From positions 1-59,351 of the forward strand of contig CABULU010000004.1 in assembly GCA_902492505.1 (NCBI GenBank): 59,351 nt of DNA, written 5' to 3'. A program made the translations under genes and the position numbers. The DNA is from an uncultured Eubacteriales bacterium (GTDB taxonomy: Bacteria > Bacillota > Clostridia > Oscillospirales > QAKW01). Under the pieces are notes generated by a model. That model worked only from the letters and a program-made list of their open reading frames with translations. It ran no database searches and had not been told where the DNA came from. Positions 8,344 through 17,086 of this stretch are shown here, one piece after another. Position 1 is the stretch's first letter, and each line of letters starts with the position of its first letter.

Positions 8344-9737
8344 GCAGAGTGAAAATTCAATATCTCGGCATAAAAGAAATAAACGGTCCGCTCATCGTTT
8401 TGGACGGCGTAAAAAACGCGCACTTCGATGAAATGGCGGATATTGTTTTGGACAACGGAGAAGTCCGTCACGGAAGAGTAATACGTCTGGACGGCGAAAA
8501 AGCGGTCATTCAGATGTTTGAGGGAACAAACGACATGTCGCTTACCGGCAGCCGCACATCATTTACAGGCAAACCTATGCAGCTAAATCTGTCGGATGAA
8601 ATACTCGGCCGTATTTTTGACGGCGCCGGCAGACCTATTGATGGTCTCGGCCCTGTTTACTGTGATAAAAAAGCAGATATTAACGGTGCCTCCATAAATC
8701 CCGTTGCACGCCGATACCCCAACGATTTTATCTGCACCGGCATTTCGTCCATAGACATGCTGATGACGCTTATACGCGGACAGAAGCTGCCGATTTTCAG
8801 CGGCTCGGGTATTCCGCATGACAGGCTTGCAGTGCAGATTGCAACAGGCGCCGGACTTAAAAGCGGAAGCAGCAATGATTTTGCGATAGTTTTTGCTGCA
8901 ATGGGTGTAAAAAATGATGTTGCGGACTTTTTCAGACGCGAATTCAAAGCTTCAGGCGCCGGTACTAATCTTGTTATGTTTTTGAACCTTGCAAACGACC
9001 CTATAATCGAGCGTATTGTCACGCCGCGATGCGCGCTTACCGCAGCGGAATATCTTGCCTTTGAAAAGGGCAAGCAGGTGCTTGTTATCATGACGGATAT
9101 CTCGGCGTATGCCGAAGCGCTTCGCGAGCTTTCGGCTTCAAAGGGAGAAATCCCGGCAAGAAAGGGCTTCCCCGGATATCTGTATTCAGATTTTGCCTCA
9201 CTCTATGAAAGAGCCGGTATGATAAAGGGCAAGGAAGGCTCGGTAACTCTTATTCCGATACTGACAATGCCAAACGACGATATCACCCATCCTATCCCGG
9301 ACCTCACGGGATACATTACTGAGGGGCAAATTGTTTTAGACAGAACACTGTCGCAAAACGGCATATACCCGCCGGTATCAGTGCTTCCGTCGCTCTCAAG
9401 ACTTATGAAAGACGGAATCGGAGAGGGGTTCACGCGGGAGGATCACGCGGCACTGTCCAACCAGCTGTTTGCAGCATATGCACGCGTGGCAGACGCCCGC
9501 TCGCTTGCATCCGTCATCGGAGAGGAAGAGCTTTCCGATACGGATAAGGCGTACATTGAATTCGGCCGGGAGTTTGAATCAAAATTTATTAATCAGCCTG
9601 TCGGAGAACGTCGTTCAATCGAACAGACCCTTGACCTCGGATGGCAGCTCTTGACACTGCTGCCGAAAGCGGAACTGTCACGAGTGAGTCAAGAACTCAT
9701 TGATAAATATCTGCCGAAAAAGGCCGGTGAACAATAA
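8340..9737 (+). CDS. ntpB: V-type ATPase regulatory subunit B
   Basis: 465 residues, full length. It has the nucleotide-binding fold of subunit A but the degenerate loop GSGIPHDRLA in place of a Walker A, as in all B subunits. SSIDMLMTLIRGQKLPIF and the later YERAGMIKG stretch are family signatures. GTG at 8340 overlaps the A stop. A second in-frame GTG at 8349 is possible. The TAA at its end overlaps the ATG of subunit D by one base. Confidence 0.96.
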   Translation: MSRVKIQYLGIKEINGPLIVLDGVKNAHFDEMADIVLDNGEVRHGRVIRLDGEKAVIQMFEGTNDMSLTGSRTSFTGKPMQLNLSDEILGRIFDGAGRPIDGLGPVYCDKKADINGASINPVARRYPNDFICTGISSIDMLMTLIRGQKLPIFSGSGIPHDRLAVQIATGAGLKSGSSNDFAIVFAAMGVKNDVADFFRREFKASGAGTNLVMFLNLANDPIIERIVTPRCALTAAEYLAFEKGKQVLVIMTDISAYAEALRELSASKGEIPARKGFPGYLYSDFASLYERAGMIKGKEGSVTLIPILTMPNDDITHPIPDLTGYITEGQIVLDRTLSQNGIYPPVSVLPSLSRLMKDGIGEGFTREDHAALSNQLFAAYARVADARSLASVIGEEELSDTDKAYIEFGREFESKFINQPVGERRSIEQTLDLGWQLLTLLPKAELSRVSQELIDKYLPKKAGEQ

Positions 9738-10348
9738 TGCTTAATCCAACAAAAGGAAATTTGTTAAAAGTAAAGAACTCCCTTGGACTTGCCACCGTTG
9801 GCTTTGACCTTATGGACAGAAAACGCAATATACTGATACGTGAAATGATGGGGCTTATCGACCGCGCAAAGGATATACAGACAAAGATAAACAGCACCTT
9901 TGCCAAAGCGTATGATGCGTTGATGCTTGCCAATGTCTTAGGAGCGGATGTGAGAAGTATCGCTTATGCCGTTCCCGTTGACGACTGTGTAACCATTCTT
10001 GAAAAAAGCGTCATGGGAGTGGAAATTCCCACAGTCAAATATACATCGCCTGCCGCAAAGCCGTATTACGGCATAAATGCCGGCGGATGTGCAATGGACA
10101 ACGCCTACGTGTGCTTTAGGCGGGTCAAAGAGCTTTGTGCGGAGCTTGCAGAGATTGAGAGCTCCATTTACAGACTGGCGGTCGCCATACAAAAGACGCA
10201 AAAGAGAGCAAACGCGCTGAAAAACATCGTTATTCCGGGTTACCGGCGTGATATCGCTTACATTACCGAATTTCTTGAGGAAAAGGAACGTGAAGAATTT
10301 ATCAGAATGAAAGTAATTAAAAAGCAGAAAGAAACAGCAAAGACATAA
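9737..10348 (+). CDS. ntpD: V-type ATPase subunit D (central rotor shaft)
   Basis: 203 residues. Long N- and C-terminal helices form the rotor coiled coil. The opening LNPTKGNLLKVKNSLGLA is the standard D-subunit signature, and RRVNALKNIVIPGY-like text (here KRANALKNIVIPGY) marks the C-terminal helix. It is the last ATPase gene; no clear terminator follows before the antiporter gene 94 bases downstream. Confidence 0.94.
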   Translation: MLNPTKGNLLKVKNSLGLATVGFDLMDRKRNILIREMMGLIDRAKDIQTKINSTFAKAYDALMLANVLGADVRSIAYAVPVDDCVTILEKSVMGVEIPTVKYTSPAAKPYYGINAGGCAMDNAYVCFRRVKELCAELAEIESSIYRLAVAIQKTQKRANALKNIVIPGYRRDIAYITEFLEEKEREEFIRMKVIKKQKETAKT

Positions 10349-10442
10349 ATATTGATATTCAGATTAAAGTCAACGTTTCATAACAAAAAACCGTATGTGC
10401 ACAATTTAATTTAGTATTATAAAAAAGGTTGATTAAGCGATT

Positions 10443-11658
10443 ATGACAATAGGATTTTTTCGTATTTTTGCGATTCTTTGTACTGCAGTCATCTGCGGAA
10501 AACTGATATCAAAACTTAAGCTTCCTGCCATCCTCGGTTGGCTTATAACCGGTATTGTTTTCGGACCATATCTTGCCGAAATAGTAACTTTACAAATAAC
10601 AGATGCTTTGTGGTACAAAATATTTATAAAAATCTTTGAATGTTTTGCAGGTGTCATGATAGGTCGCGAAATCATTTTTAAAAAGATTGCAAGTTCCGGT
10701 AAGCAAATTATAGGAATTACATTTATTCAGTCCATAGGTACGTTTTTGTTTGTTACCGCCGCATTCTCTCTTGTATTTATCATTACAGATATCCCGATAT
10801 ATTTAGCGTTTATTTTCGGCGGCATCGCATTGGCAACAGCGCCTGCTCCCGCTTTATCTATCGTTAATGAATATCATACAAACGGTCCCGTTACCAAAAC
10901 ATTAATACCGCTTGCTGCAATTCTTTACGGTGATATCAGTAATAAGCGGAGTAAACGGCAGCGAATCTTTGTCCCCCATTGCAATTGTGGGAATCGTTTT
11001 ACTGCCGTTTATTATAGGTATTTTAACCGGAATTTGTGCTTCATTTCTAATAAAAAAATCAAAAAATAGCATTGTCGGATTTATATTATTACTGTTTTTT
11101 TTATGTATATCAACCGTATTCGGTTTGATTATTGATTATTATATATTTCATTCATTTAGTCTGAATTATCTTTTAATCGGTATGGCTTTCAGTGCAACTA
11201 TTGCAAATATTCTACCGGAAAAAGATCTTGAAAATGTTTTGAATTTATATAATCCGATATTAAATTTATCTCTTATAATTGTGATAGTAAATCTCGGCAT
11301 GCCTTTAGATTACCATTTAATAGCCGGAGCCGGAGTTTTTACAGCTATCTATATATTGTCAAGAGCAGTTGGTAAAATCGGAGGGGCATATATTGGCGGT
11401 AAGTTAACCAAAGCACCTTCTACTGTTACAAAATATCTTGGATTTACATTACTTCCACACTCCGGTGTGTCTTTGGTATTTACAGGTATCGCAGTAACAA
11501 CATTAACATCGATTGATGCCTCCCTTGCCTCTATTGTCTCGGGAACTATTGTTGCTGCCGCAATCATCAACGAAATTATCGCGGTTATCATTGCAAAATT
11601 TGCTTTCAAATGGGCCGGCGAAATAAATAACCAACAAAAATTAAACATTGAAAAATAA
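10443..11658 (+). pseudogene. CPA2-type cation:proton antiporter, frameshifted
   Basis: Two overlapping open frames (10443-11069 and 10912-11658) together spell one integral membrane antiporter of the KefB/NapA group. The first gives the opening helices (LPAILGWLITGIVFGP) and stops making sense after LIPLAAI near 10920. The second resumes at VISVISGVNG and carries the rest, including RAVGKIGGAYIGGKLT and LGFTLLPHSGV. The second frame is +1 to the first. The site falls where the family has its ion-binding Asp-Asp pair (usually LDDV); neither frame shows two adjacent acidic residues there. It could be a real inactivation or a sequencing error, though the missing Asp pair argues for decay. Confidence 0.75.
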
Positions 11659-11706
11659 AAGAGCCGTAATGAAAATCTATCAAGATTTTCATTACGGCTC
11701 TTTTTT
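11657..11706. terminator. Bidirectional intrinsic terminator
   Basis: A perfect 17-bp stem (11661-11677 with 11684-11700) with a 6-base loop is flanked by A-runs on the left and T-runs on the right. It therefore works for the antiporter on + and the leucine-rich-repeat gene on -. Confidence 0.9.
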
Positions 11707-11719
11707 CTTACTAAATCAT

Positions 11720-13462
11720 TTAACTTTTATTTACTATTAATATATCGGGATTAACAAACGTCACTCCGCTCACATCTACACCGACTGCTTTCAGCGTAAA
11801 TAAACCGGAGAGTCCTGACAGTACCGATAAATCCTTTATATCACATCCGGAAATATCAAGATAGTCAAGCTTTTGCGCGTTCTTTAACGGAGTGATATCC
11901 GTCACGTTTGTGTCAGCTATTCCGAGCGATTTAAGCTCTGTCATATCGGAAAGTTGCTCAATGGCGACAAGACCCGTGCCGTTTGCCGAAAAACTCACAA
12001 GCTTTAATCCGGCAATAGGTTTTGCACTCACAAACGAAGTATCGTCAACATTCAGCTGCGTGAGCTTTTTAAGCTCGCTCAAAAATTCAAAATTAGCTAT
12101 CTCATTACCCGAAATATCCAGCATATCAAGATTCTTAAGTGCAGAAAGATTTTTTGCATTTTTCACAAGATTATCTGAAATATCAAGCGCTGTAAGCGAT
12201 GTATAGCGATGCACGGTAGAGATATCCGATATATAGTTCGATCCGAGTAGAAGCGTATTGAGCGGTATTCCCTCGTCAAAGTCAGGGACAGCGGAAATAC
12301 GGTTATGTGTAGCATCAATCAGTGTTATACCCTTGGAGGCGGACAATGCGGAAATATCGTCAACACTGTTGTTTGCAAGATATACAAATTTAAGTGTTGT
12401 CACATTGGCCAGCATGCTTAATGATGTTATATTGTTATCTGACAAATCGAGCGTTTCAAGCGCTGCAAGGCTCCCCAACACGTTTATCTCCGCGCTGTCC
12501 AGCTCACAGCCCGAAAGAATAAGTGTTTTGAGCTTCGCCTTGCCCGAAAGCTGCGAAACCGACATCATCATATTTTCACCGTCAAGAATAAGCGACTGAA
12601 GATTGGGCATCATGTCAAGATCGGATAGTGTCTTTACATATCCGTCAATGCCATCGTTTGACAGCTCCGTCACCGCCTCAAGCTCCTTGACACGTATCAC
12701 CCCGCTGGGCTTTGACAGCGCACGGCGCACCATCTGCTCTATCTTTTTATCATCAAAGCTGACAGCCTGGTTTTCATTTGTTATATTATAAGTAACGCTG
12801 AGCAGCGGGGAAACAAGTCCGTCGGCATTTACGGCAATAGCCGTTACGGATGTTCTGCCGTTTCCTATATTAATCGGCTCAACATATACAGTCGAAAATT
12901 TAGTGGGATACGTCCCGTCCGTCGTATAGTAAACAGTGTGGCCTTCAGGCACGGTAATTGTCATTTTCTGCGTCTTGTCATAATCGCCCTGGGTCGGAGT
13001 ATAGCTCAGATCCGACGGGCGTATTTCCTGGATTTTTCTCAAAATATACTGATCGGAAATTCCATCGGTATAATTTACTGCCTCGATAAGCTGCCCTGCG
13101 GCAGAATAGATTTTAATACGCATCAGATAAAGCTGCTCCATATCCGTCTCGTCCGTGGTCAGCTTTTTCTCAATAGCCTCATCAAGCACAGCTCCTGCAT
13201 TTTCGTAATCCTCCTGCGCACCGTAAGCCTTTGCAAGAGATAAATATACCTGCTGCTTTTTCGGGTTCCAGCCCTTTGCGGTATTATAATACTTCACCGC
13301 CTGCGTGTAGTTGCCCGCAGCAAAGCTGCTGTCCCCCCGCGCCGTGTAAATTTTATAAAACATTCCTTTAAATACAACAAATACCAAAAGACTGACGACA
13401 AGAACCGTACCGGCAAATGCCGCGGCAAACACCGCCGCCTTTTTTTTGTTTATTTTTACCAT
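11720..13462 (-). CDS. Membrane-anchored TPR / CHB_HEX_C / leucine-rich-repeat protein
   Basis: 580 residues. One N-terminal membrane helix (about 9-32) is followed by TPR-like helices (about 38-130), then an Ig-like chitobiase/beta-hexosaminidase C-terminal type domain (about 155-225: GHTVYYTTDGTYPT...VTAIAVNADG). The C-terminal half has about 11 SDS22/internalin-like leucine-rich repeats (LETLDLSDNNITSLSML, LTALDISDNLVKN). No LPXTG or other sorting signal follows. Orientation of the anchor suggests the repeats face outside. It probably binds a protein or a surface polymer; the ligand is unknown. It is transcribed alone. Confidence 0.8.
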   Translation of the reverse strand: MVKINKKKAAVFAAAFAGTVLVVSLLVFVVFKGMFYKIYTARGDSSFAAGNYTQAVKYYNTAKGWNPKKQQVYLSLAKAYGAQEDYENAGAVLDEAIEKKLTTDETDMEQLYLMRIKIYSAAGQLIEAVNYTDGISDQYILRKIQEIRPSDLSYTPTQGDYDKTQKMTITVPEGHTVYYTTDGTYPTKFSTVYVEPINIGNGRTSVTAIAVNADGLVSPLLSVTYNITNENQAVSFDDKKIEQMVRRALSKPSGVIRVKELEAVTELSNDGIDGYVKTLSDLDMMPNLQSLILDGENMMMSVSQLSGKAKLKTLILSGCELDSAEINVLGSLAALETLDLSDNNITSLSMLANVTTLKFVYLANNSVDDISALSASKGITLIDATHNRISAVPDFDEGIPLNTLLLGSNYISDISTVHRYTSLTALDISDNLVKNAKNLSALKNLDMLDISGNEIANFEFLSELKKLTQLNVDDTSFVSAKPIAGLKLVSFSANGTGLVAIEQLSDMTELKSLGIADTNVTDITPLKNAQKLDYLDISGCDIKDLSVLSGLSGLFTLKAVGVDVSGVTFVNPDILIVNKS

Positions 13463-13624
13463 GATTTTACCTCCGCACAGATTGTTTTACGGATCTGTTT
13501 ATATATTATTATAACATATTCGCGTTTTCATTTCAATAATATAATACAGACTTGGATTATTTTGCATAAACTGTACATTTTCTGCCGATTATATAATAAA
13601 TAATTATGAGAGGAAGATACAAAT

Positions 13625-13810
13625 ATGAAACAATTAACTCAGACAATCGATTTAAGAGCCGAGCTGCTGTACCTGAAAAAACAGATTGAAATAATAGAAT
13701 CCAAAATCAGCTTTACAAATGATCCTAAGCTGCTTGATGCTTTGTCATATGAGTTACTCGGGCTGAAATCGCGCATGGGTTACCTGCTCGACAGTGCAAA
13801 AGCCATATAA
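13625..13810 (+). CDS. DUF2508/YaaL-like small protein
   Basis: A 61-residue helical protein. The pattern KISFTNDPKLLDALSYELLG...RMGYLL...AK matches the DUF2508 family found in Clostridia (F-x-x-DP-x-L-x-D-x-x-x-YE ... R-x-x-YL ... AK). AGGAAG lies just upstream. The function of the family is unknown; YaaL is often near recombination or sporulation genes, which is not the case here. Confidence 0.65.
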   Translation: MKQLTQTIDLRAELLYLKKQIEIIESKISFTNDPKLLDALSYELLGLKSRMGYLLDSAKAI

Positions 13811-13876
13811 TAACCGTTATTAATCACAAAATTTCACCTTGATTTTTATACAGTATTACTAATTTTGATATTACTC

Positions 13877-13905
13877 TTGCAAAGACAATTTGTATATGAT
13901 ATACT
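13877..13905 (+). promoter_or_regulatory. SigmaA-type promoter for the solute-binding lipoprotein
   Basis: TTGCAA at 13877-13882 and TATACT at 13900-13905 are separated by 17 bases, 65 bases upstream of the start at 13970. Confidence 0.7.
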
Positions 13906-13969
13906 TATCATACAGTTATAAGTGTATCTGCCTATAATAACAGCAGTTTCTTTGGGAGGTAATTGCGTA

Positions 13970-15925
13970 ATGAAGCATTTTAAGCTTAAAAACATCATTG
14001 CGGTTCTGCTTGTCTGTATTATGGTTTTTGCACTCGCGGGATGTAACTACATGAACAGACCCGACGGCGCTAAAAACAACAGTACCGACAATAATAACCG
14101 TCTTGCCAAGCTTTTGGAAAAGGACAGAGAAGTCACTGTTCCGAGCGATGATGATGACAATGATTATGACGATGATTATAACGAACCCGAGCCTGAGCCG
14201 GAACCCGAGCCTGAGCCGGAACCTGAGCCCGAGCCGGAACCCGAGCCTGAGCCGGAACCCGAGCCTGAGCCGGAACCCGAGCCTGATCTTTCCGAAACTC
14301 CTTTTGATGCTCCCGGTGATGTAATCACTAAAATAAATGAAATTCTCGGATCAATGTCAAATGATGTTGTAGATGCTACAAGCTCAACAGGCGTTAAAGA
14401 CGAGCTTATGACCAGCCGTACTGTAAACGCTTACCTGCCGTACAAATTGTTTGACGGACAGGAAAATGCCGTGGAAGCTATTGCCGGTAACCTCAACATG
14501 AACATCAACATGTCTGTTGTATCCGGTGATTATGTTTCAACTATGAAACGCTCTGTTCTTACCGGCGAAAAAGCCGACCTTATGTATGTAAATCAGGAGT
14601 CATGGGGATATACACAGCACTTTACTCAGGATATTACAAACTTTATAAACTTTGAAATTGCCGATAAACTCGGAACGTTTTCATCCAATTTGTCAGGCAA
14701 ATTCCAAATCTATAATAACATAACCGGAAATAAATACATGGTGGCATCGGGTATTGCTTCGCCCTATCTGCTTGCCTACAATAAAAATAATATCGTTATT
14801 CCGAACACTGTTATTGCCGCAAACGAAGAAACCGGAGCCAAGGAAGTCAAGGTGACCGATCCTATCGAAATGTTTAATAACGGAACATGGGGTATATCTT
14901 CGCTCACGGAGATTCTCAAGGCTTCTACCGTAAACGGACGCGTCGGTCTTGCAGCAATTATTGATGACGACAGAAATCTCGATATTTGGATGGGTATGGA
15001 AAATAACGCGTCTTTGGCAATTGATTATGATTCTCTTTTAGCTTTTGTAGACTCATCGGTTGTCAGCAGAGAGGCGCTTGATCAGGTCGGCAACAACATG
15101 GATCTTCTACAGTCTTGGTTCTGGAGCGAGATCGGTGCGGATGAATCCAATTATATTGCATCATGGACAGACGCCTCTGATTGGGATAATACTGTTTCAA
15201 AGCTGCTCGGTACATATACCGGGTCAGATCCCATAAATTCATTTTCATTCATGGGCGTTGACCTCAATCAGTATGTTGATATTAAAAACAAGGCAAACGC
15301 TGCCGGTGTAGAAATTGACTTTACCGCTATTCCCTATGGATATGCGACAGAGGAAATTATCAGAACAACCGAGCCTGAGGACGGCGTTATCTACGATGCG
15401 AACGGTATTCCCGTGAGCCCCTGGGCTGCTGGCTGGATAGGCGGCTTTTCCGTTCTCAAAAACTGTGAAAATCCCTCAGTTGCCCTTCGTGTAGCAGAAG
15501 AAATCACAACAGCATGGAAAGATAATTATGAAGCGCCTATTCTTTCTACCATGACAGAGGATCAGCAGGCAAGATATCTCAAGATGAAAGAAAACATCGG
15601 TATATCTTTCTACCGTTCCGTTGTTAAAAATGTTGAGTCCGTTTACAGTGTATACGGTTCCGATATGGCTAACAGATTCCCCAAAGAATCAAGAAACCTG
15701 TACACCTCTCTTCAGATGTTTTCTGATGCGCCCGGCTCACTCAATCAGCCCATGTACAGAAAGAACACATCACTTGGCTTATACGATGCGAATACATTTA
15801 ATACCTGGAGCGAATTCTTCTACGGCAAGGTAGATGAGAACGATTCTACAAATCAATTGTCCAAGAATATCCTTCCCATACTTTCAGCTGCGTATGTTCC
15901 GCCAACAATGCTATTTATTTACTGA
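13970..15925 (+). CDS. Extracellular solute-binding lipoprotein with Glu-Pro spacer
   Basis: 651 residues from the ATG at 13970, chosen because GGGAGGT is just upstream; the longer frame from 13922 adds an unlikely leader. A lipoprotein signal peptide ends in LAGC. Then come an acidic linker and about 18 Glu-Pro dipeptides (about residues 74-106), then a type 1 solute-binding fold of the carbohydrate kind (...VNAYLPYKLFDGQENAVEAIA..., MVASGIASPYLLAYN, PWAAGWIGGFSVLKNC). The Glu-Pro arm presumably reaches through the cell wall. No permease or ATPase gene is adjacent, so it is an orphan receptor; the substrate is unknown. Confidence 0.82.
   Translation: MKHFKLKNIIAVLLVCIMVFALAGCNYMNRPDGAKNNSTDNNNRLAKLLEKDREVTVPSDDDDNDYDDDYNEPEPEPEPEPEPEPEPEPEPEPEPEPEPEPEPEPDLSETPFDAPGDVITKINEILGSMSNDVVDATSSTGVKDELMTSRTVNAYLPYKLFDGQENAVEAIAGNLNMNINMSVVSGDYVSTMKRSVLTGEKADLMYVNQESWGYTQHFTQDITNFINFEIADKLGTFSSNLSGKFQIYNNITGNKYMVASGIASPYLLAYNKNNIVIPNTVIAANEETGAKEVKVTDPIEMFNNGTWGISSLTEILKASTVNGRVGLAAIIDDDRNLDIWMGMENNASLAIDYDSLLAFVDSSVVSREALDQVGNNMDLLQSWFWSEIGADESNYIASWTDASDWDNTVSKLLGTYTGSDPINSFSFMGVDLNQYVDIKNKANAAGVEIDFTAIPYGYATEEIIRTTEPEDGVIYDANGIPVSPWAAGWIGGFSVLKNCENPSVALRVAEEITTAWKDNYEAPILSTMTEDQQARYLKMKENIGISFYRSVVKNVESVYSVYGSDMANRFPKESRNLYTSLQMFSDAPGSLNQPMYRKNTSLGLYDANTFNTWSEFFYGKVDENDSTNQLSKNILPILSAAYVPPTMLFIY
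14184..14288 (+). repeat. Glu-Pro coding short tandem repeat
   Basis: Tandem 6-base units of the kind GAGCCT/GAGCCG/GAACCC, organised as imperfect 18-base repeats, encode the Glu-Pro spacer of the lipoprotein. Slippage here would change arm length in steps of two residues without shifting the frame. Confidence 0.85.
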
Positions 15926-15937
15926 TAACTCACAATC

Positions 15938-15972
15938 AAACAGAGGAGCGTAAAAATGCTCCTCTGTTTTTA
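15938..15972 (+). terminator. Intrinsic terminator
   Basis: A 12-bp stem (15938-15949 with 15958-15969) ending in a T-run follows the solute-binding lipoprotein gene. Confidence 0.88.
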
Positions 15973-16084
15973 TTTTAAAGTCACTTTTAAAGTTTCAGAT
16001 ATTTAATATGTTTTTTCTTTTAGGAAAAGCTAAGGTTAAGGCCTAAACACTTTGGAATTTACATTTATTATATGAATAAACATT

Positions 16085-16948
16085 ATGGCACATAAAAGAC
16101 ATCTTTATAAATCAAATAAAAGCAACGACATAAACACCGCTATTATCCAGGGTATATCGGTGTCAATCGTATTTGTAATTATTGTAGCGCTTATTATTGT
16201 AGCCATGTTTATGTTTAACACAAAGGGCGAATTTGTAAAAGCGCTGAACGGTGAAATAGAACTATCTCTTTCATTTTACATCGGAGCAATTACCGTTATT
16301 TTTGTCTCATCAATTCTTTTTACTCCGTTTTCATTTGGAATTTCCAATTTTTTTATAAATTCCAAATCAGGAACTGCGCATTTTTCGCAAATATTCTATC
16401 TTTTTAAAATGCCCCGATTGTTATTTAAAGCCATTTTTATGAACAGTTTAAAAAAACTGATAATTAATCTGTACCGCATTATAGTTTTTATAATCGCGGT
16501 GCTTGCCGAATGCGGAGTTTTTGTAATAAGCATTGCAATAAGCGGAGAAAATATATTTGACTATGAGCATAACTTTCTTGAAAGTGTTTCGCAATTTATC
16601 ACACATGATACTTTTTTTATCGCTTTGACAATAATTGAATGGTGCATAGTGCTGGCCGTTTTTATTGTTTTAAAAATGCGTTTTATACTCTGCAAATATG
16701 CGCTGATACGGTTCCCTGCCCTTACAATAATAGAGACAATACGTGTCAGTGAGTTCTCAATACGAGGCAGAATATTTAAAACCATGCTGTTTTATATAAA
16801 ATATGTTTCTATCTATATCTTTACTTTTCTCACCATGGGACTCTCAAAAGCAGTTATCCAAAACAAAAGCCGCGACAGCTTTTCAACCTATGCCGTACGT
16901 ATTGTAGAGATAGGAATTGAAGAGTATTACGCACACCGAAGTTATTAA
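16085..16948 (+). CDS. Multi-pass membrane protein, unknown function
   Basis: 287 residues with about five or six membrane spans (roughly 18-45, 60-85, 125-152, 175-200, 232-258). PFSFGISNFFIN followed by a hydrophilic loop is reminiscent of DUF975-type membrane proteins, but I cannot claim membership. No conserved charged or catalytic motif stands out. The ribosome binding site is weak. It lies between the solute-binding lipoprotein and the penicillin-binding protein, each with its own promoter. Confidence 0.6.
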   Translation: MAHKRHLYKSNKSNDINTAIIQGISVSIVFVIIVALIIVAMFMFNTKGEFVKALNGEIELSLSFYIGAITVIFVSSILFTPFSFGISNFFINSKSGTAHFSQIFYLFKMPRLLFKAIFMNSLKKLIINLYRIIVFIIAVLAECGVFVISIAISGENIFDYEHNFLESVSQFITHDTFFIALTIIEWCIVLAVFIVLKMRFILCKYALIRFPALTIIETIRVSEFSIRGRIFKTMLFYIKYVSIYIFTFLTMGLSKAVIQNKSRDSFSTYAVRIVEIGIEEYYAHRSY

Positions 16949-16962
16949 ATTTTTCATTTCTA

Positions 16963-16990
16963 TTGAAAAAAGCACCGACTGTGGTATAAT
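16963..16990 (+). promoter_or_regulatory. Extended -10 promoter for the penicillin-binding protein
   Basis: TTGAAA at 16963-16968 and TATAAT at 16985-16990 are 16 bases apart. TG one base before the -10 (16982-16983) makes it an extended -10 promoter. It is 97 bases upstream of the start. Confidence 0.8.
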
Positions 16991-17086
16991 ATTCTTGTGA
17001 TATTATAAGGTTTTCAAAACAAATCCACCGCATATGATATTCATAGAATTATACGTTTAAAACTACTATATAAATCGGAGTTTAAT

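Noticed and set aside
9938..10201. 87-residue antisense frame in subunit D
   Set aside because: Shadow of a conserved gene.
14184..14288. Repeat that could be mistaken for a CRISPR or minisatellite
   Set aside because: Units are 6/18 bases, have no spacers and lie in frame within a coding sequence.
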